In this document: positions 43,869 to 54,724 of the stretch, piece after piece
How the letters are laid out: every line of letters begins with the position of its first letter
How positions within the stretch are numbered: position 1 is the first letter of the stretch
Assembly: GCF_000685275.1 (NCBI RefSeq)
Contig: NZ_ARYK01000009.1
Coordinates: forward strand, 1-64,000
DNA: 64,000 nucleotides
DNA from: Hyphomonas johnsonii MHS-2
Lineage (GTDB): Bacteria; Pseudomonadota; Alphaproteobacteria; Caulobacterales; Hyphomonadaceae
Reading direction: 5' to 3'
Notes under the pieces: generated by a model
Seen by the model: the letters and a program-made list of their open reading frames with translations, nothing else
What the model was told of the DNA's origin: nothing
Databases searched by the model: none
Translations under genes and position numbers: made by a program

Positions 43869-45857
43869 CTAGCCGTGGCGGCGGCGTTCTTCGGGAGCGA
43901 CCTTGAGGTTCAGGCAATCGGCGATCACTGCGATCAGTGATCGCATGTCGATTGGCTTGGCGACGTAGCCGCTGAACCCTTTTGCGATGAACTTTTCCCG
44001 ATCGCCGCGCATGGAATCTGCGGTCAGGGCGACCACCGGGATATCGGCATTCATCCCGTCACTGGCGCGCAGGCGTTCAAAGGCCTTCTGGCCATCCAGC
44101 CCGGGCATGTGAACGTCCATCAGCACAAGGTCGTAGCGACTTTTTTCCAGTTTTTCGAGCGCAATCAGCCCGTTTGCGGCTTCGTCGGGTTCGAGCTGGT
44201 TCTGCTCCAGGAACGTCCAGGCCACCCGGCGGTTGATTTCATTGTCATCCACAATGAGGATTCTTGGAAGGCGGACCTTGGGTGCCGTGGTCTCGGTGGC
44301 TTTGCCGCGATCGACGCCGGAGATTGCCTTGACGTCGCCGGTGCCCACTGCCTGGCTGGCGGGTTCAGCATCGAATTTCAGTGTAAAGACTGTGCCGCGT
44401 CCGGGTTGGCTTACGACGGAAATGTCACCGCCCATCATGCGGGCGAGCTGGCGGGCGATTGGCAGGCCAAGGCCACTGCCGCCATACTTGCGGGTAGTCG
44501 ACCCGTCTGCCTGTGCAAAGGGCTCGAAAATGCGGTCCATCTTGTCTTCGGGAATGCCGCAGCCGGTATCCGACACGTGAACGGTGACCCGGATCCGGCC
44601 GTCCTGCTTGGGCCGTGCCGTGGCCGCGATCAGCACATTGCCCTTGGCCGTGAACTTGATGGCATTGGACACCAGGTTGCTGACGCACTGGCGCACGCGT
44701 ACCGGGTCTATCTTCAGGCGCGACGGGACACTCGGGTCAACGAACAGGTCGAGGCCGATGCCCTTTTCCGCAGCAATTGACGCATAGAGCTTGCGCGTGC
44801 CGTCCAGCCGGTGGCGCAGGTCCGTATCAATGGTGGAAATATCGAGCCGGCCGGCTTCGATCTTGGAAAGGTCGAGGATGTCGTTCAGGATCGACAGCAG
44901 ATTCTGGCCGGACTCCAGGATGATGTCGACCTGCTCGCTCTGGTCCTCACGGAGGTCGGCGTGCGACAGGACTTGCGCCATGCCGAGGATGCCGTTCAGC
45001 GGTGTACGGATCTCGTGGCTCATATTGGCCAGGAATTCCGACTTCAGGTTGGTTGCGTGCTCGGCCTTGCGCAGTGCGATCTCGAGTTCGCGGGCAGTCT
45101 CGCGCTCCTCGCGAACGTCACGGGCGTGCGAGATGAAGATGTGTTCCCCTCGCGCTTCGGACCAGGCGCAGGACAGCGCACTGGACACCAGCAGTTCCCG
45201 GCCGTCCTTGGTCAACACGTTACGGTCCTGAATGTCCTGCTTGATCGTGCCCTTGAACAGCTGCCGGCCGACTTTCATGGCCATGGCCTGATCTTCCGGA
45301 CACAGGATGACGGCAGTGCTTTTCCCGTGCAGCTCGCCGGGTTCATACCCAAGCAGTTTGTGGAGCGCATCGTTGGCATAGATGATTTCGCTGGTTTCAG
45401 TGCTCAGCGTAATCCCCTGCACGGCGTGGTTGAATGCGGTGCGGAACAATTCGTAGGAATCGCGTGCCGCGTCCCGCTCATGGGCGATTTCCGTGACTTC
45501 GGCCGAACAGACGATGCAATTGTCGCCGCGCGGCAGGATGGAATAGCGCACCACGGTGCCCTGCAGATGCTTGAGGCGCCCGTCGGGAGTCGGCCGCCGG
45601 CCGGTATTTGATATTTCCTGGCGGGTGCCAGATTCAATGCAGCGCACGGATGCCGCGAATATGTCTGAACTTCCATAGGCAGGGTCCAACTCGCATGCGC
45701 GCATGCCGACCATCGTTCCACCTTCAGGGAAGATGGTCCGCTCGGCGGTTTCATTGGCAGCAACCCACTCGAAATCGATGATCCTCCCCTCGGAATTCCG
45801 GATGGGGCTGAGCTCAACAATAGCAAATGGTAACAGGTCCAGGACTGCTGCATCCAT
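43869..45857 (-). CDS. PAS-containing hybrid sensor histidine kinase
   Basis: A 662-residue soluble two-component protein with no transmembrane segment or signal peptide. Order: PAS-like region (residues 1-120), a PAS domain (about 135-250) with TSEIIYANDALHKLLGYEPG, HisKA with the phosphoacceptor His281 in NMSHEIRTPLNG, a HATPase domain with DTGCGIPEDKMDRIFEPF and GGSGLGLPIA, and a C-terminal receiver with VLMDVHMPGLDG carrying the phospho-Asp. The signal and partner phosphotransferase are unknown. GGAGG 9 bases before 45857 decides the start. Confidence 0.93.
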   Translation of the reverse strand: MDAAVLDLLPFAIVELSPIRNSEGRIIDFEWVAANETAERTIFPEGGTMVGMRACELDPAYGSSDIFAASVRCIESGTRQEISNTGRRPTPDGRLKHLQGTVVRYSILPRGDNCIVCSAEVTEIAHERDAARDSYELFRTAFNHAVQGITLSTETSEIIYANDALHKLLGYEPGELHGKSTAVILCPEDQAMAMKVGRQLFKGTIKQDIQDRNVLTKDGRELLVSSALSCAWSEARGEHIFISHARDVREERETARELEIALRKAEHATNLKSEFLANMSHEIRTPLNGILGMAQVLSHADLREDQSEQVDIILESGQNLLSILNDILDLSKIEAGRLDISTIDTDLRHRLDGTRKLYASIAAEKGIGLDLFVDPSVPSRLKIDPVRVRQCVSNLVSNAIKFTAKGNVLIAATARPKQDGRIRVTVHVSDTGCGIPEDKMDRIFEPFAQADGSTTRKYGGSGLGLPIARQLARMMGGDISVVSQPGRGTVFTLKFDAEPASQAVGTGDVKAISGVDRGKATETTAPKVRLPRILIVDDNEINRRVAWTFLEQNQLEPDEAANGLIALEKLEKSRYDLVLMDVHMPGLDGQKAFERLRASDGMNADIPVVALTADSMRGDREKFIAKGFSGYVAKPIDMRSLIAVIADCLNLKVAPEERRRHG

Positions 45858-45965
45858 GGCGAATTTCCTCCAAGCCGGCCTGCGCGTCTTGGGGCGCACT
45901 TCCGGCTGCGCGATCTTGTGGTGATGTCGGTTAATGGAATGTTGAGATTCGCGCTGACGTAGACG

Positions 45966-47762
45966 TCAGGCAGGGCAACATTTTTCAAGGATATCACTGG
46001 TTTCCAGCGCCTTGATCGCCGCGTTGTAACCCGCTTCGACGGTGGCGTCGTAAGCTTCCCAGTCGCGCAGCTGGGTGTCGATCAGATCCGGCAGGATCAG
46101 GAGGTCGGTCATATCCCATCCGAATGTGCGGTCCGAACGGATGGTTGCGGTGCGCATCAGCAGGCCCGCGATTGGCGGCGCGGCCGAAAAGCCGTGTCCG
46201 AGCACCCAGCGGAAGAATCCCGGCGGGTTGATGAATTCTTCCACGTTCAGGCCTTCGGGCTGGCGGGTCACGTCGCACCCGACGACATAGCCGCGATGCA
46301 TGTCCCGCATCACGTCGACCGGGAAATTGTTCAGCACGGCACCGTCCACCAGAACATCATGGCCATCCACCACCGGCGGCAGGATGCCGGGCAGGGAGAT
46401 TGTCGCCCGCAGGGCTTCGCGCAGCAGGCCGGTCCGGTGCAACCGCAGCGTGCCGGAGGTAAGGTTCGTCGATGTCGCGAAGAACGGGATGTCCAGGTCG
46501 CACATTTCCGATTCGCCGAAATGTTCCTTCAGGCGGGCATTCACGCGCAGGCCCTTCACCATGCCCACGACCGGCAGCGTATAGTCGCCGAGCGGGTTGG
46601 TCTCGACAAAGGCCTTTCGGATGCGCCGGTCGATCTCGTCATCGTCCCAGCCCATTGCAACGCAGGCTGCGATGACTGCCCCCATGGACGACCCGCCCGC
46701 GAAATCGATGGGGACGCCTTTCTCCCGCAGGGCGCGGATCATGCCGATATGCGAGTAGGCCCGCGCGCCGCCGCCCGACATGACGACGCCCACCGACCGC
46801 CCGCACATGACCCGGGCCAGGCGGTCGCAGCTGACGCCCTGCACGCCTGTCCAGTGGAACACGCGGCTGGCACCGGACGCTTCCAGCCATTCGACCGGCC
46901 GTGCCGCCCGCCGCTCATTGCCATGGTGCAGCAACACCACGTCGACCAGCTTGAGCGCGTGGGCGGGCGAATCATTGTCTGCCATCAGCGGGTTTGACGG
47001 GCGTGCGTCGGCGCGCCCGACCACCCAGATCCGGTCGGCCTGGCGCGACGCCAGCCGATACCAGGAATTGTTGCCGATCGTGGCCACCAGGATCACCACG
47101 TCATGGGTCAGTTCGAGGTGATCAAAGAAGGTCGACGGTTTCTCGTCGCCCATCGCCTGGTCGACGATGGCGGTCGTCTTGCCGAGGACCTTGAGCGAAT
47201 CGCGCAACGCCCGGGCACGCAGGCCGAGGTCGATGGTCGGAGAGGTCCCGACCAGGGTAAACACCTTTGGCGCGGCCTGTGTCGAACGCTGGCCGGCCCG
47301 TCCGAGGCGTTTCAGGATGACCCTGATCATCGCTTCCAGCAGTTCCGGCTCGGCCTTGACCATGCGCTGCCAGCCCTTGCGCGAGATCGCGATCACTTCG
47401 GAATCGCGGATCGCATAGACAGACCCGGTATGGGGGGCATTTTCCGGTGCGCCGTCTTCGTCGACGTCAATTCCGCCCAGGAACAGCCCCATCTCGCCAA
47501 CCGGTTCGCCGGTACGGATATGGCCAATGAACTCGTTATGGCCGTCGCCACTCTTGCGGAAAGCGCCCAGCGTGCCGGACAGGACGAAAAAGATCGAATC
47601 AGCCGGCTCGTCCGCCTCGAACAGGATGCCGCCGGCTGGCAGGGAAAACCAGCGTGCTTCCTTGCCGGCGGCCTTCATGGCGCGGGCAGGTACATCCTTC
47701 AGGAACGGGATGTTCTTCAGGGTTGGCAGGACGTCCAGGCTCATGGGTTTGAACATGCCCAT
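45966..47762 (-). CDS. Patatin-like phospholipase with cyclic-nucleotide-binding domain (NTE-like)
   Basis: A 598-residue protein. An N-terminal cNMP-binding-like domain (about 20-155) with PAGGILFEADEPADSIFFVLSG is followed by a linker domain (165-300). A patatin lipase domain (320-500) then has the oxyanion loop GGGAR (330-334), nucleophile elbow GGSSMG with Ser359, and the catalytic Asp in VDGAVLNNFP. The layout resembles neuropathy-target-esterase-type lysophospholipases. Lipid substrate and nucleotide ligand are not determinable. It is divergent from mccB. Confidence 0.9.
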   Translation of the reverse strand: MGMFKPMSLDVLPTLKNIPFLKDVPARAMKAAGKEARWFSLPAGGILFEADEPADSIFFVLSGTLGAFRKSGDGHNEFIGHIRTGEPVGEMGLFLGGIDVDEDGAPENAPHTGSVYAIRDSEVIAISRKGWQRMVKAEPELLEAMIRVILKRLGRAGQRSTQAAPKVFTLVGTSPTIDLGLRARALRDSLKVLGKTTAIVDQAMGDEKPSTFFDHLELTHDVVILVATIGNNSWYRLASRQADRIWVVGRADARPSNPLMADNDSPAHALKLVDVVLLHHGNERRAARPVEWLEASGASRVFHWTGVQGVSCDRLARVMCGRSVGVVMSGGGARAYSHIGMIRALREKGVPIDFAGGSSMGAVIAACVAMGWDDDEIDRRIRKAFVETNPLGDYTLPVVGMVKGLRVNARLKEHFGESEMCDLDIPFFATSTNLTSGTLRLHRTGLLREALRATISLPGILPPVVDGHDVLVDGAVLNNFPVDVMRDMHRGYVVGCDVTRQPEGLNVEEFINPPGFFRWVLGHGFSAAPPIAGLLMRTATIRSDRTFGWDMTDLLILPDLIDTQLRDWEAYDATVEAGYNAAIKALETSDILEKCCPA

Positions 47763-47879
47763 TCAGCGCACCTCTTTCAAAGGAAATCCCTCTGTTGTGT
47801 GTTTCAATTTCGGTTGACCGCTGCGTGACACGGCCTCCGGCCCTCGCTAAGCAAGTTTCAGGCCCATGAGGGAGGCACC

Positions 47880-49487
<1,608 letters not shown>

Positions 49488-49516
49488 GTAAGTCGTGAAT
49501 CAGTGTATGCGAAGAC

Positions 49517-50092
49517 ATGTCTGAACCTGTCGATGTCCTAGTGGCTGCCAACGCCGTAATCAGAGTAGCCAAGGTTGCTGGCCTCGATATTACTCATTTG
49601 AAATTACAGAAAATTTTGTATTTTGCCTACGCAATTTTCCTGGTCGAGGAAAATGAACGGTTGCTTGATGCAGAGTTTGAGGCGTGGCAATACGGACCTG
49701 TCATCAGAGAGCTTTATGCAGAGCTAAAGCCACGAGGAGCGTCCGAACTGGTCGATCCAATTCGAGTGGTCGACCCCGCGACGGGAGTGCCACTGCAAGA
49801 AGAAGCTGAAATTGATGAGAAAAGACTCGCCTTTTTGCAGCGAATCACTTTGTTCTATGGAAAATTGACGTCGGGTCAACTGGTAAGCAAGTCGCATGCT
49901 ACAGGAGGCCCTTGGAGCGTCACCGTTGAGGAAGCTGAGCGTGAACTCAACGTAGGCATGATAATTTCGGACGAGACGATCCGGAAGTACTACCGGCAGC
50001 AATGGCTTGGTGCCAATCTAGATACGAACACAGAGCAGAAAAAATTCGAAGATGATCACGACACCCCGATTGCCACGCGAGGATTTCGCTAA
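49517..50092 (+). CDS. Panacea-domain (SocA-like, DUF4065) protein, probable antitoxin
   Basis: A 191-residue protein with the Panacea hallmark HLKLQKILYFAYAIFLVEEN, then FEAWQYGPVIRELYAELK. This domain defines SocA of Caulobacter, the antitoxin and ClpXP adaptor for SocB, and the wider PanAT toxin-antitoxin family. It overlaps the next gene by 41 bases, typical of an antitoxin-toxin operon. Base composition is AT-richer than the liu genes on either side, suggesting horizontal gain. It is inserted between mccB and the rest of the cluster. Whether it neutralises the neighbour is an inference. Confidence 0.82.
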   Translation: MSEPVDVLVAANAVIRVAKVAGLDITHLKLQKILYFAYAIFLVEENERLLDAEFEAWQYGPVIRELYAELKPRGASELVDPIRVVDPATGVPLQEEAEIDEKRLAFLQRITLFYGKLTSGQLVSKSHATGGPWSVTVEEAERELNVGMIISDETIRKYYRQQWLGANLDTNTEQKKFEDDHDTPIATRGFR

Positions 50093-50765
50093 TTATTCTC
50101 CGCTTGCGGAGCTCTTCCAAAGGCAAGCGCTGAGCCGACATTCGACTTTTGTGCCCGACTGGACGCTGTCTCCGTTTCGGGATGCGCTCTTTGATATCTT
50201 CAACGTTCAAAACGGAATGTTCGAATTTGCCCAGATGCCATGGGAGCATGTGCGAAAGTCAATAAAGCTCCGCTGCGCGAAATACCCGAACAGTGAACAA
50301 TTGAATGTCGGGGTTGCTGAAGGTGCTTGGAACTGGGCCCAAGAAAATATGGCAATCGGAAAGGCGCATGATGCCGAGGCGGTGCCGCTGGGAGGGGGAT
50401 GGTTCCTCAACTACTGGCACGGTTTCTACGTCGTCATCGACGGCGAGGTTTTGTTACCTTTTTTTGACGCTCGCAAAGGTGCCAGCAGGGTTTCCCTTGA
50501 AGGTGCAAAACTCATTTGTTCGATCAATAGTCACTATATTGCAAGAGGTCGTTTTCGCCATGCGACCCCAGTGGTTGTTCAATTCCCAGAGCGGAGAGGC
50601 CAACGTAAAGCAAAAGTCATCCGGTTCGACAAATCGGAATTGATGAGGCGCGATTCTTTTGAGCCTATGCTTTTGCGAACAGCGGAGATGTGGCGTGAAA
50701 TCGTTCAGAGCCGTGGTCCTGGAGTCGCGCGAGAAGATCCTCGTCAGTCTGGCTTCGGTTTTTAG
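50052..50765 (+). CDS. Unknown protein paired with the Panacea gene, candidate toxin
   Basis: A 237-residue protein starting 40 bases before the Panacea stop, in another frame. Features: an N-terminal helical segment (residues 1-85), AEGAWNWAQENMAIGKAH, a hydrophobic core GGGWFLNYWHGFYVVIDGEVL with PFFDARKG (about 113-140), ICSINSHYIARGRF, and a basic C-terminal third. I recognise no family. Its place suggests the toxin half of a PanAT/SocAB-type module; a SocB identity cannot be tested here. Composition is AT-rich like its partner. Confidence 0.65.
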   Translation: MITTPRLPREDFANYSPLAELFQRQALSRHSTFVPDWTLSPFRDALFDIFNVQNGMFEFAQMPWEHVRKSIKLRCAKYPNSEQLNVGVAEGAWNWAQENMAIGKAHDAEAVPLGGGWFLNYWHGFYVVIDGEVLLPFFDARKGASRVSLEGAKLICSINSHYIARGRFRHATPVVVQFPERRGQRKAKVIRFDKSELMRRDSFEPMLLRTAEMWREIVQSRGPGVAREDPRQSGFGF

Positions 50766-50916
50766 AGCTTGAATTTCAGCGGGGCCGACGTACCGGCATC
50801 CGGATGCGATCATTACATCTGGTTCGTGAACCGTTTTTCACGCCCAATTAACGGCGTCCTGACGTATGTTCTGCTTCAACCCGTACAGGTGGCAGCAACG
50901 GGGAGGTCAGGCGCGG

Positions 50917-51228
50917 ATGGCAATGCGAACGAGTTTCCTGATGGCGGCGGCGATGATGACCGCGCTGATCGGCCATGCCGGCGAAATGCCGGACTTCTCC
51001 CAATTCGATATCGATGATGATGGTCTGATCACGGAGGATGAATATGTCTCCTACCAGACCGGTTCGCGCCGGGCGACCGAATCGGAGGCCATCGCCAAGT
51101 TCACCAAGCTGGACCTCGATCTCAATCACACCGTGACAGAGAATGAACTCGCCCGCGCCGTTGATGCTTGGCGCGGCACAGACGACAGCGAATCCGTGTC
51201 GGCCATTGAATTGGCTGATAGTCAGTAA
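50917..51228 (+). CDS. Secreted EF-hand protein
   Basis: A 103-residue protein with a signal peptide (AMRTSFLMAAAMMTALIGHA). A full EF-hand calcium loop, DIDDDGLITEDE, follows, then a second loop DLDLNHTVTENE with partial ligand set. A short tail follows residue 90. It is probably periplasmic and binds calcium. Start 50917 has GGGAGG 10 bases upstream. Function unknown. Confidence 0.82.
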   Translation: MAMRTSFLMAAAMMTALIGHAGEMPDFSQFDIDDDGLITEDEYVSYQTGSRRATESEAIAKFTKLDLDLNHTVTENELARAVDAWRGTDDSESVSAIELADSQ

Positions 51229-51249
51229 CGCGCATGACACGGGGAATGG

Positions 51250-51275
51250 GAGGGCCTGCCGGCTGGCGGGCCCTC
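51250..51275 (+). terminator. Rho-independent terminator after the EF-hand gene
   Basis: Arms GAGGGCCTGCC and GGCGGGCCCTC pair over 11 bp (one G-U) around a GGCT loop, followed by TTTCTTT. It starts 22 bases after the stop. Confidence 0.85.
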
Positions 51276-51381
51276 TTTCTTTGGTTGCCTTGCCACATGC
51301 CTAGGGGGAGTCCCGTATTGGGCCGCACCGCCTGGTCTGGCAAAAATCGTGGCAGGGGCAGGTCTCGACCCGGAGTGTGAC

Positions 51382-51966
51382 ATGACCAGAATCTGCATCA
51401 TTGACGGCCACCCGGACCCGGCGCCGCGTCACCTCATCCACGCGCTCTGCGATGCCTATGCCGAGGGTGCGGGCGAGGAAGAGCATGAGGTCACACGGAT
51501 TGATGTGGCCAGACTTGCGTTCCCGCTCATGCAGACGGCGGAGGAGTTTGCCAGCCCGCCACCTGAACCGATCCTGGCCGAGCGCGAGAAGATTGCTGCG
51601 GCCGACCACCTGTTCATCGCCTTTCCGCTCTGGCTGGGCGGCATGCCGGCGAAACTGCGCGCCTTCTTCGAACAGGCCGCGCGGGCAGAATTCTTTCTCG
51701 CCACCGGGGACAGCGAACACCAGTGGCCCATGAAGATGATGAAGGGCAAATCGGCCCGGACGGTCATCACCATGGGCATGCCGGGCCTTGTCTACCGGTT
51801 CGCCATGGATGCCGGTGCCCTGCGGGCGCTGGAGCGGGGTGTCCTTGGCATTTCCGGCTTCAGCCCGCTGCACCATACAATCCTTGGCGGTGCCGGCGAG
51901 GTTGACGCCGCCAGGTTCGAGCGCTGGTGCACCGATATGCGCATCCTTGGCCGCGAAGCCGCCTGA
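51382..51966 (+). CDS. Flavodoxin-fold NAD(P)H-dependent oxidoreductase
   Basis: A 194-residue flavoprotein of the NAD(P)H dehydrogenase (quinone) type related to MdaB/KefF. Motifs: CIIDGHPDPAPRHLIHAL at the N-terminus and HLFIAFPLWLGGMPAKLRAFFEQ near residue 80, together forming the FMN/FAD phosphate and isoalloxazine site. FSPLHHTILGG occurs near the end. Substrate unknown. GGAG lies about 9 bases before 51382. It sits between the Panacea island and the hydratase. Confidence 0.85.
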   Translation: MTRICIIDGHPDPAPRHLIHALCDAYAEGAGEEEHEVTRIDVARLAFPLMQTAEEFASPPPEPILAEREKIAAADHLFIAFPLWLGGMPAKLRAFFEQAARAEFFLATGDSEHQWPMKMMKGKSARTVITMGMPGLVYRFAMDAGALRALERGVLGISGFSPLHHTILGGAGEVDAARFERWCTDMRILGREAA

Positions 51967-52083
51967 GCGCGCTCCCGTTCGCCAAACACTTGCGATAATT
52001 GACGTTTTCCCTATTCGCTACACGCCAGCATCTCTGGCATAGTACGCCGGAACCGAACACGCTCTCACACGTCAGGACACCGT

Positions 52084-52887
52084 ATGATCGACAATGTCTA
52101 TGAAACCATCCGCCTTGAAGCCACGCCCGGGGGCCTCGTTGTCATCACCCTCAACCGGCCGGATGTGCACAATGCCTTCAATGCCGTCCTGATCGAGGAA
52201 CTGACCGACGCCTTCGACACGATCGCCGACCAGGAAACGATCCGGATGATGATCCTGCGCGGCAATGGCCCGTCCTTCTCCGCCGGGGCAGACCTCAACT
52301 GGATGAAGCGGGCCGCCGAGCTGCACACGAAAGAGGACAACGAGCACGACGCGCAAAAGCTCGCCGCGATGCTCCTGTCACTCTATGAGATGCCTCAGAT
52401 GACGCTGGCTCTCGTGCACGGCGCAGCGATGGGCGGCGGCGCCGGGCTGGTGGCCTGTTGCGACGTCGCGGTGGCCATGAAGGGTACGAAGTTCCGTTTC
52501 TCCGAGGTCCGCCTCGGTCTGACCCCGGCCACGATCAGCCCCTATGTCATCGACGCCATCGGCCCGCGCCGGGCCCGCGCCCTGTTCGTGACCGCCGAGA
52601 CCTTCGATGCCGAATATGCCGAGCGCATGGGCCTCGTGCACTATGTCGTCGATGACCAGGCCGCCATGACGGCAATGGAAGAGCATCTGGCCACGCTCGT
52701 GTTTGCTGCCGCGCCGGGCGCGATCGCAGATGCCAAGAAGCTCGTCTCGGATGTCACCGGCGAGGTCATCGACAAGGACCTTGGCCACGACACGGCGCGC
52801 CGCATTGCGGCCCGGCGGGCCTCCGACGAGGGCAAGGAAGGCATCGCGGCCTTCCTTGAGAAGCGCAAGCCTAGTTGGGGTGGGTGA
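52084..52887 (+). CDS. liuC: Methylglutaconyl-CoA hydratase (enoyl-CoA hydratase family)
   Basis: A 267-residue crotonase-fold enzyme. The oxyanion-hole motifs NGPSFSAGADLNWMK (about residue 60) and HGAAMGGGAGLVACCDVAV (about 110), the catalytic-Glu segment FSEVRLGLTPATISPYV, and the C-terminal lid are present. The context between mccB and mccA supports hydration of 3-methylglutaconyl-CoA to HMG-CoA (EC 4.2.1.18). The family alone would not give this specificity. Its 3' end overlaps the convergent membrane gene by 17 bases. Confidence 0.82.
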   Translation: MIDNVYETIRLEATPGGLVVITLNRPDVHNAFNAVLIEELTDAFDTIADQETIRMMILRGNGPSFSAGADLNWMKRAAELHTKEDNEHDAQKLAAMLLSLYEMPQMTLALVHGAAMGGGAGLVACCDVAVAMKGTKFRFSEVRLGLTPATISPYVIDAIGPRRARALFVTAETFDAEYAERMGLVHYVVDDQAAMTAMEEHLATLVFAAAPGAIADAKKLVSDVTGEVIDKDLGHDTARRIAARRASDEGKEGIAAFLEKRKPSWGG

Positions 52888-53233
52888 CGGCGTCGTCGGC
52901 GCCCGGAATCCTGCCGACAGGAATGCCAAGGTCAGTCAGGAAACTGAGCGTCGCCTCCACCGGGTTTATCCCCGTCATCTGTTCGATCTGGGTCTGGAAG
53001 AAGTAGGCCAGCACCGCGATGAGAATCACGTAGATCACGAACTGCATCAGGGATTTCAGCAAGAAGGCGCCCGCGCTGCCTGCGACAAGGCCGACGCCGC
53101 CAAGCACCAGCGCGCCGGTGATTGGCGACAGGTTGCTGACATCAGCTGCCTGCGTAAAGCCGATATAGCCGCCAACCGCAGCGCCGACGACGCCCGCAAG
53201 ACCGCTTACCTGAACTCCGGATGCATAGGCCAT
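52871..53233 (-). CDS. Small inner-membrane protein
   Basis: A 120-residue protein with three hydrophobic stretches: GLAGVVGAAVGGYIGF, ALVLGGVGLVAGSAGAFLL and FVIYVILIAVLAYFF. A polar C-terminal tail follows. Start 53233 has GAGGGGAG close upstream and begins MAYASGVQVSG; an in-frame extension to 53416 is not protein-like. Function unknown. Confidence 0.7.
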   Translation of the reverse strand: MAYASGVQVSGLAGVVGAAVGGYIGFTQAADVSNLSPITGALVLGGVGLVAGSAGAFLLKSLMQFVIYVILIAVLAYFFQTQIEQMTGINPVEATLSFLTDLGIPVGRIPGADDAVTHPN

Positions 53234-53362
53234 TTCGACTCCCCTCGATTGACTGTGGTTAATCCTTACGACAAGCCGCATGCGTAACAAAGCCGGAATT
53301 TCACCCCGGGAACGACCCGTTCCGGTCTCAAACCTGCCCCGATACAGGCCGATTGAAGCGCC

Positions 53363-54238
53363 ATGACACCGCCGCTCCCCCCGCCGCCATCCACCCCCTT
53401 GCAGCGCCGTCTGCACCTATGGCGGGCTGCGCTTCACGCCCGCTGGGTGACGGGTCCGTGGACCCAGGGCGCCTTCGAATTCCTTGCCTTCGGCATAAAG
53501 CAGGCCTGGGCCTGCCTGTTCGGCGGCGCCATGCTGGGCCTCCTGATGCTGACCTTCCTGTTCTACCCGGACAATGCCCCGGTCTCGCGATACGATTTCC
53601 TCGTCCTCGCGGCGGTGGCTATCCAGGCCGCCATGCTGCTCTCCGGACTCGAGACGTGGGAAGAGGCGCGGATCATCCTCGTCTTCCATCTGGTCGGCAC
53701 CGTGATGGAGCTGTTCAAGACCGCCCATGGCAGCTGGATCTATCCCGAGGACAGCTATCTGCGCATTGGCGCCGTGCCGCTGTTTTCAGGCTTCATGTAC
53801 GCGGCCGTCGGATCCTACCTCGCCCGCGTCTGGCGCATTTTCGCCTTCCGCTTCACCCACTTTCCGCCGCTCTGGCTGCAGGGCATGCTGGCCGTGACTG
53901 TCTATGTGAACTTCTTTGCCCATCACTGGCTGCCGGACATTCGCGTCGTGCTGTTTGCTGCGACGCTGCTCATCTATGGCCGCTGCTGGGTTTTCTTCCG
54001 TCCGGACGTCGCATATCGCAGCATGCCCCTGGTGGTCGGCTTCCTGCTGGTTGCGCTGTTCATCTGGTTTGCGGAAAACCTCGGCACCTTTGCCCGCGCC
54101 TGGGCCTATCCCGGGCAGGAGGACGGCTGGGAAATCGTCTCCCTTGCCAAGCTCGGGTCGTGGTATCTCCTGATGATCATCAGTTTCGTGCTGGTCGCCA
54201 CGGTACACCGAGCGCGCGCCGACAGGGCTATCGGCTAG
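53363..54238 (+). CDS. DUF817 integral membrane protein
   Basis: A 291-residue protein with about eight transmembrane helices. The DUF817 motifs FEFLAFGIKQAWACLFGGAM, LVGTVMELFKTAHGSW with IYPEDSYLRIGAVPLFSGFM, and YVNFFAHHWLPDIR are clear. The family (YoaT-like) has no assigned function; buried Asn/His/Trp suggest a transport or redox role. It is convergent with the small secreted protein at 54228-54623 (11-base overlap). Confidence 0.82.
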   Translation: MTPPLPPPPSTPLQRRLHLWRAALHARWVTGPWTQGAFEFLAFGIKQAWACLFGGAMLGLLMLTFLFYPDNAPVSRYDFLVLAAVAIQAAMLLSGLETWEEARIILVFHLVGTVMELFKTAHGSWIYPEDSYLRIGAVPLFSGFMYAAVGSYLARVWRIFAFRFTHFPPLWLQGMLAVTVYVNFFAHHWLPDIRVVLFAATLLIYGRCWVFFRPDVAYRSMPLVVGFLLVALFIWFAENLGTFARAWAYPGQEDGWEIVSLAKLGSWYLLMIISFVLVATVHRARADRAIG

Positions 54239-54623
54239 CATCCACGCACGGTTCGTAGAACTTGCCGGGATCGAAGTAGAGCGTCACGAGCAGGCCTTTC
54301 AGCGCATTGGCATCAAGGCCAACCGCTTCGGCGCCGGCATAGAATGCGTCATCGGTTTCCTTCGGACTGCCCTGGTAATAGGCGGCCCAGAGCCGCATCA
54401 AGCGGTCGCGACCATCCGCCGCCTCGATCCAGTGCGAGACTTCCGCCTTCGCGCACTTGCAGAACGGCCTGGCCTTCTTTTTCGCGACGCCTCGGTCGGT
54501 CACGTCGACCACGCACTGCTTTTCCCAGGCCCTGGCGACGGATTTCTCGCTTTTCGGTGTGGCGGCAGCGGTGCCTGCGGCAAGCAGGGCGGCAGCGAAA
54601 ATCAGGGCGGGCAGTCGGAGCAT
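54228..54623 (-). CDS. Secreted protein of unknown function
   Basis: A 131-residue protein with a signal peptide (LRLPALIFAAALLAAGTAAA) and a mature helical domain containing four Cys residues: QCVVDV, FCKCAKAEVS and YEPCVDASR. The spacing suggests two disulfides. No catalytic motif. The first ATG at 54623 opens the signal peptide. Confidence 0.7.
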   Translation of the reverse strand: MLRLPALIFAAALLAAGTAAATPKSEKSVARAWEKQCVVDVTDRGVAKKKARPFCKCAKAEVSHWIEAADGRDRLMRLWAAYYQGSPKETDDAFYAGAEAVGLDANALKGLLVTLYFDPGKFYEPCVDASR

Positions 54624-54724
54624 GGCGCGTTCCTTCGGTCAGGTCCGTGATTGCGGCGAGCCTAGGCAGCGTCCTGCTGCGGCGCAACTTGTCTTTTCAG
54701 GCAAAATCGGCTCTTGCTGCGGCC

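Noticed and set aside
54344-54724. 127-codon N-terminal extension of mccA
   Set aside because: It is Arg/Ser/Pro-rich, overlaps the opposite-strand secreted protein gene, and precedes the universal biotin carboxylase N-terminus.
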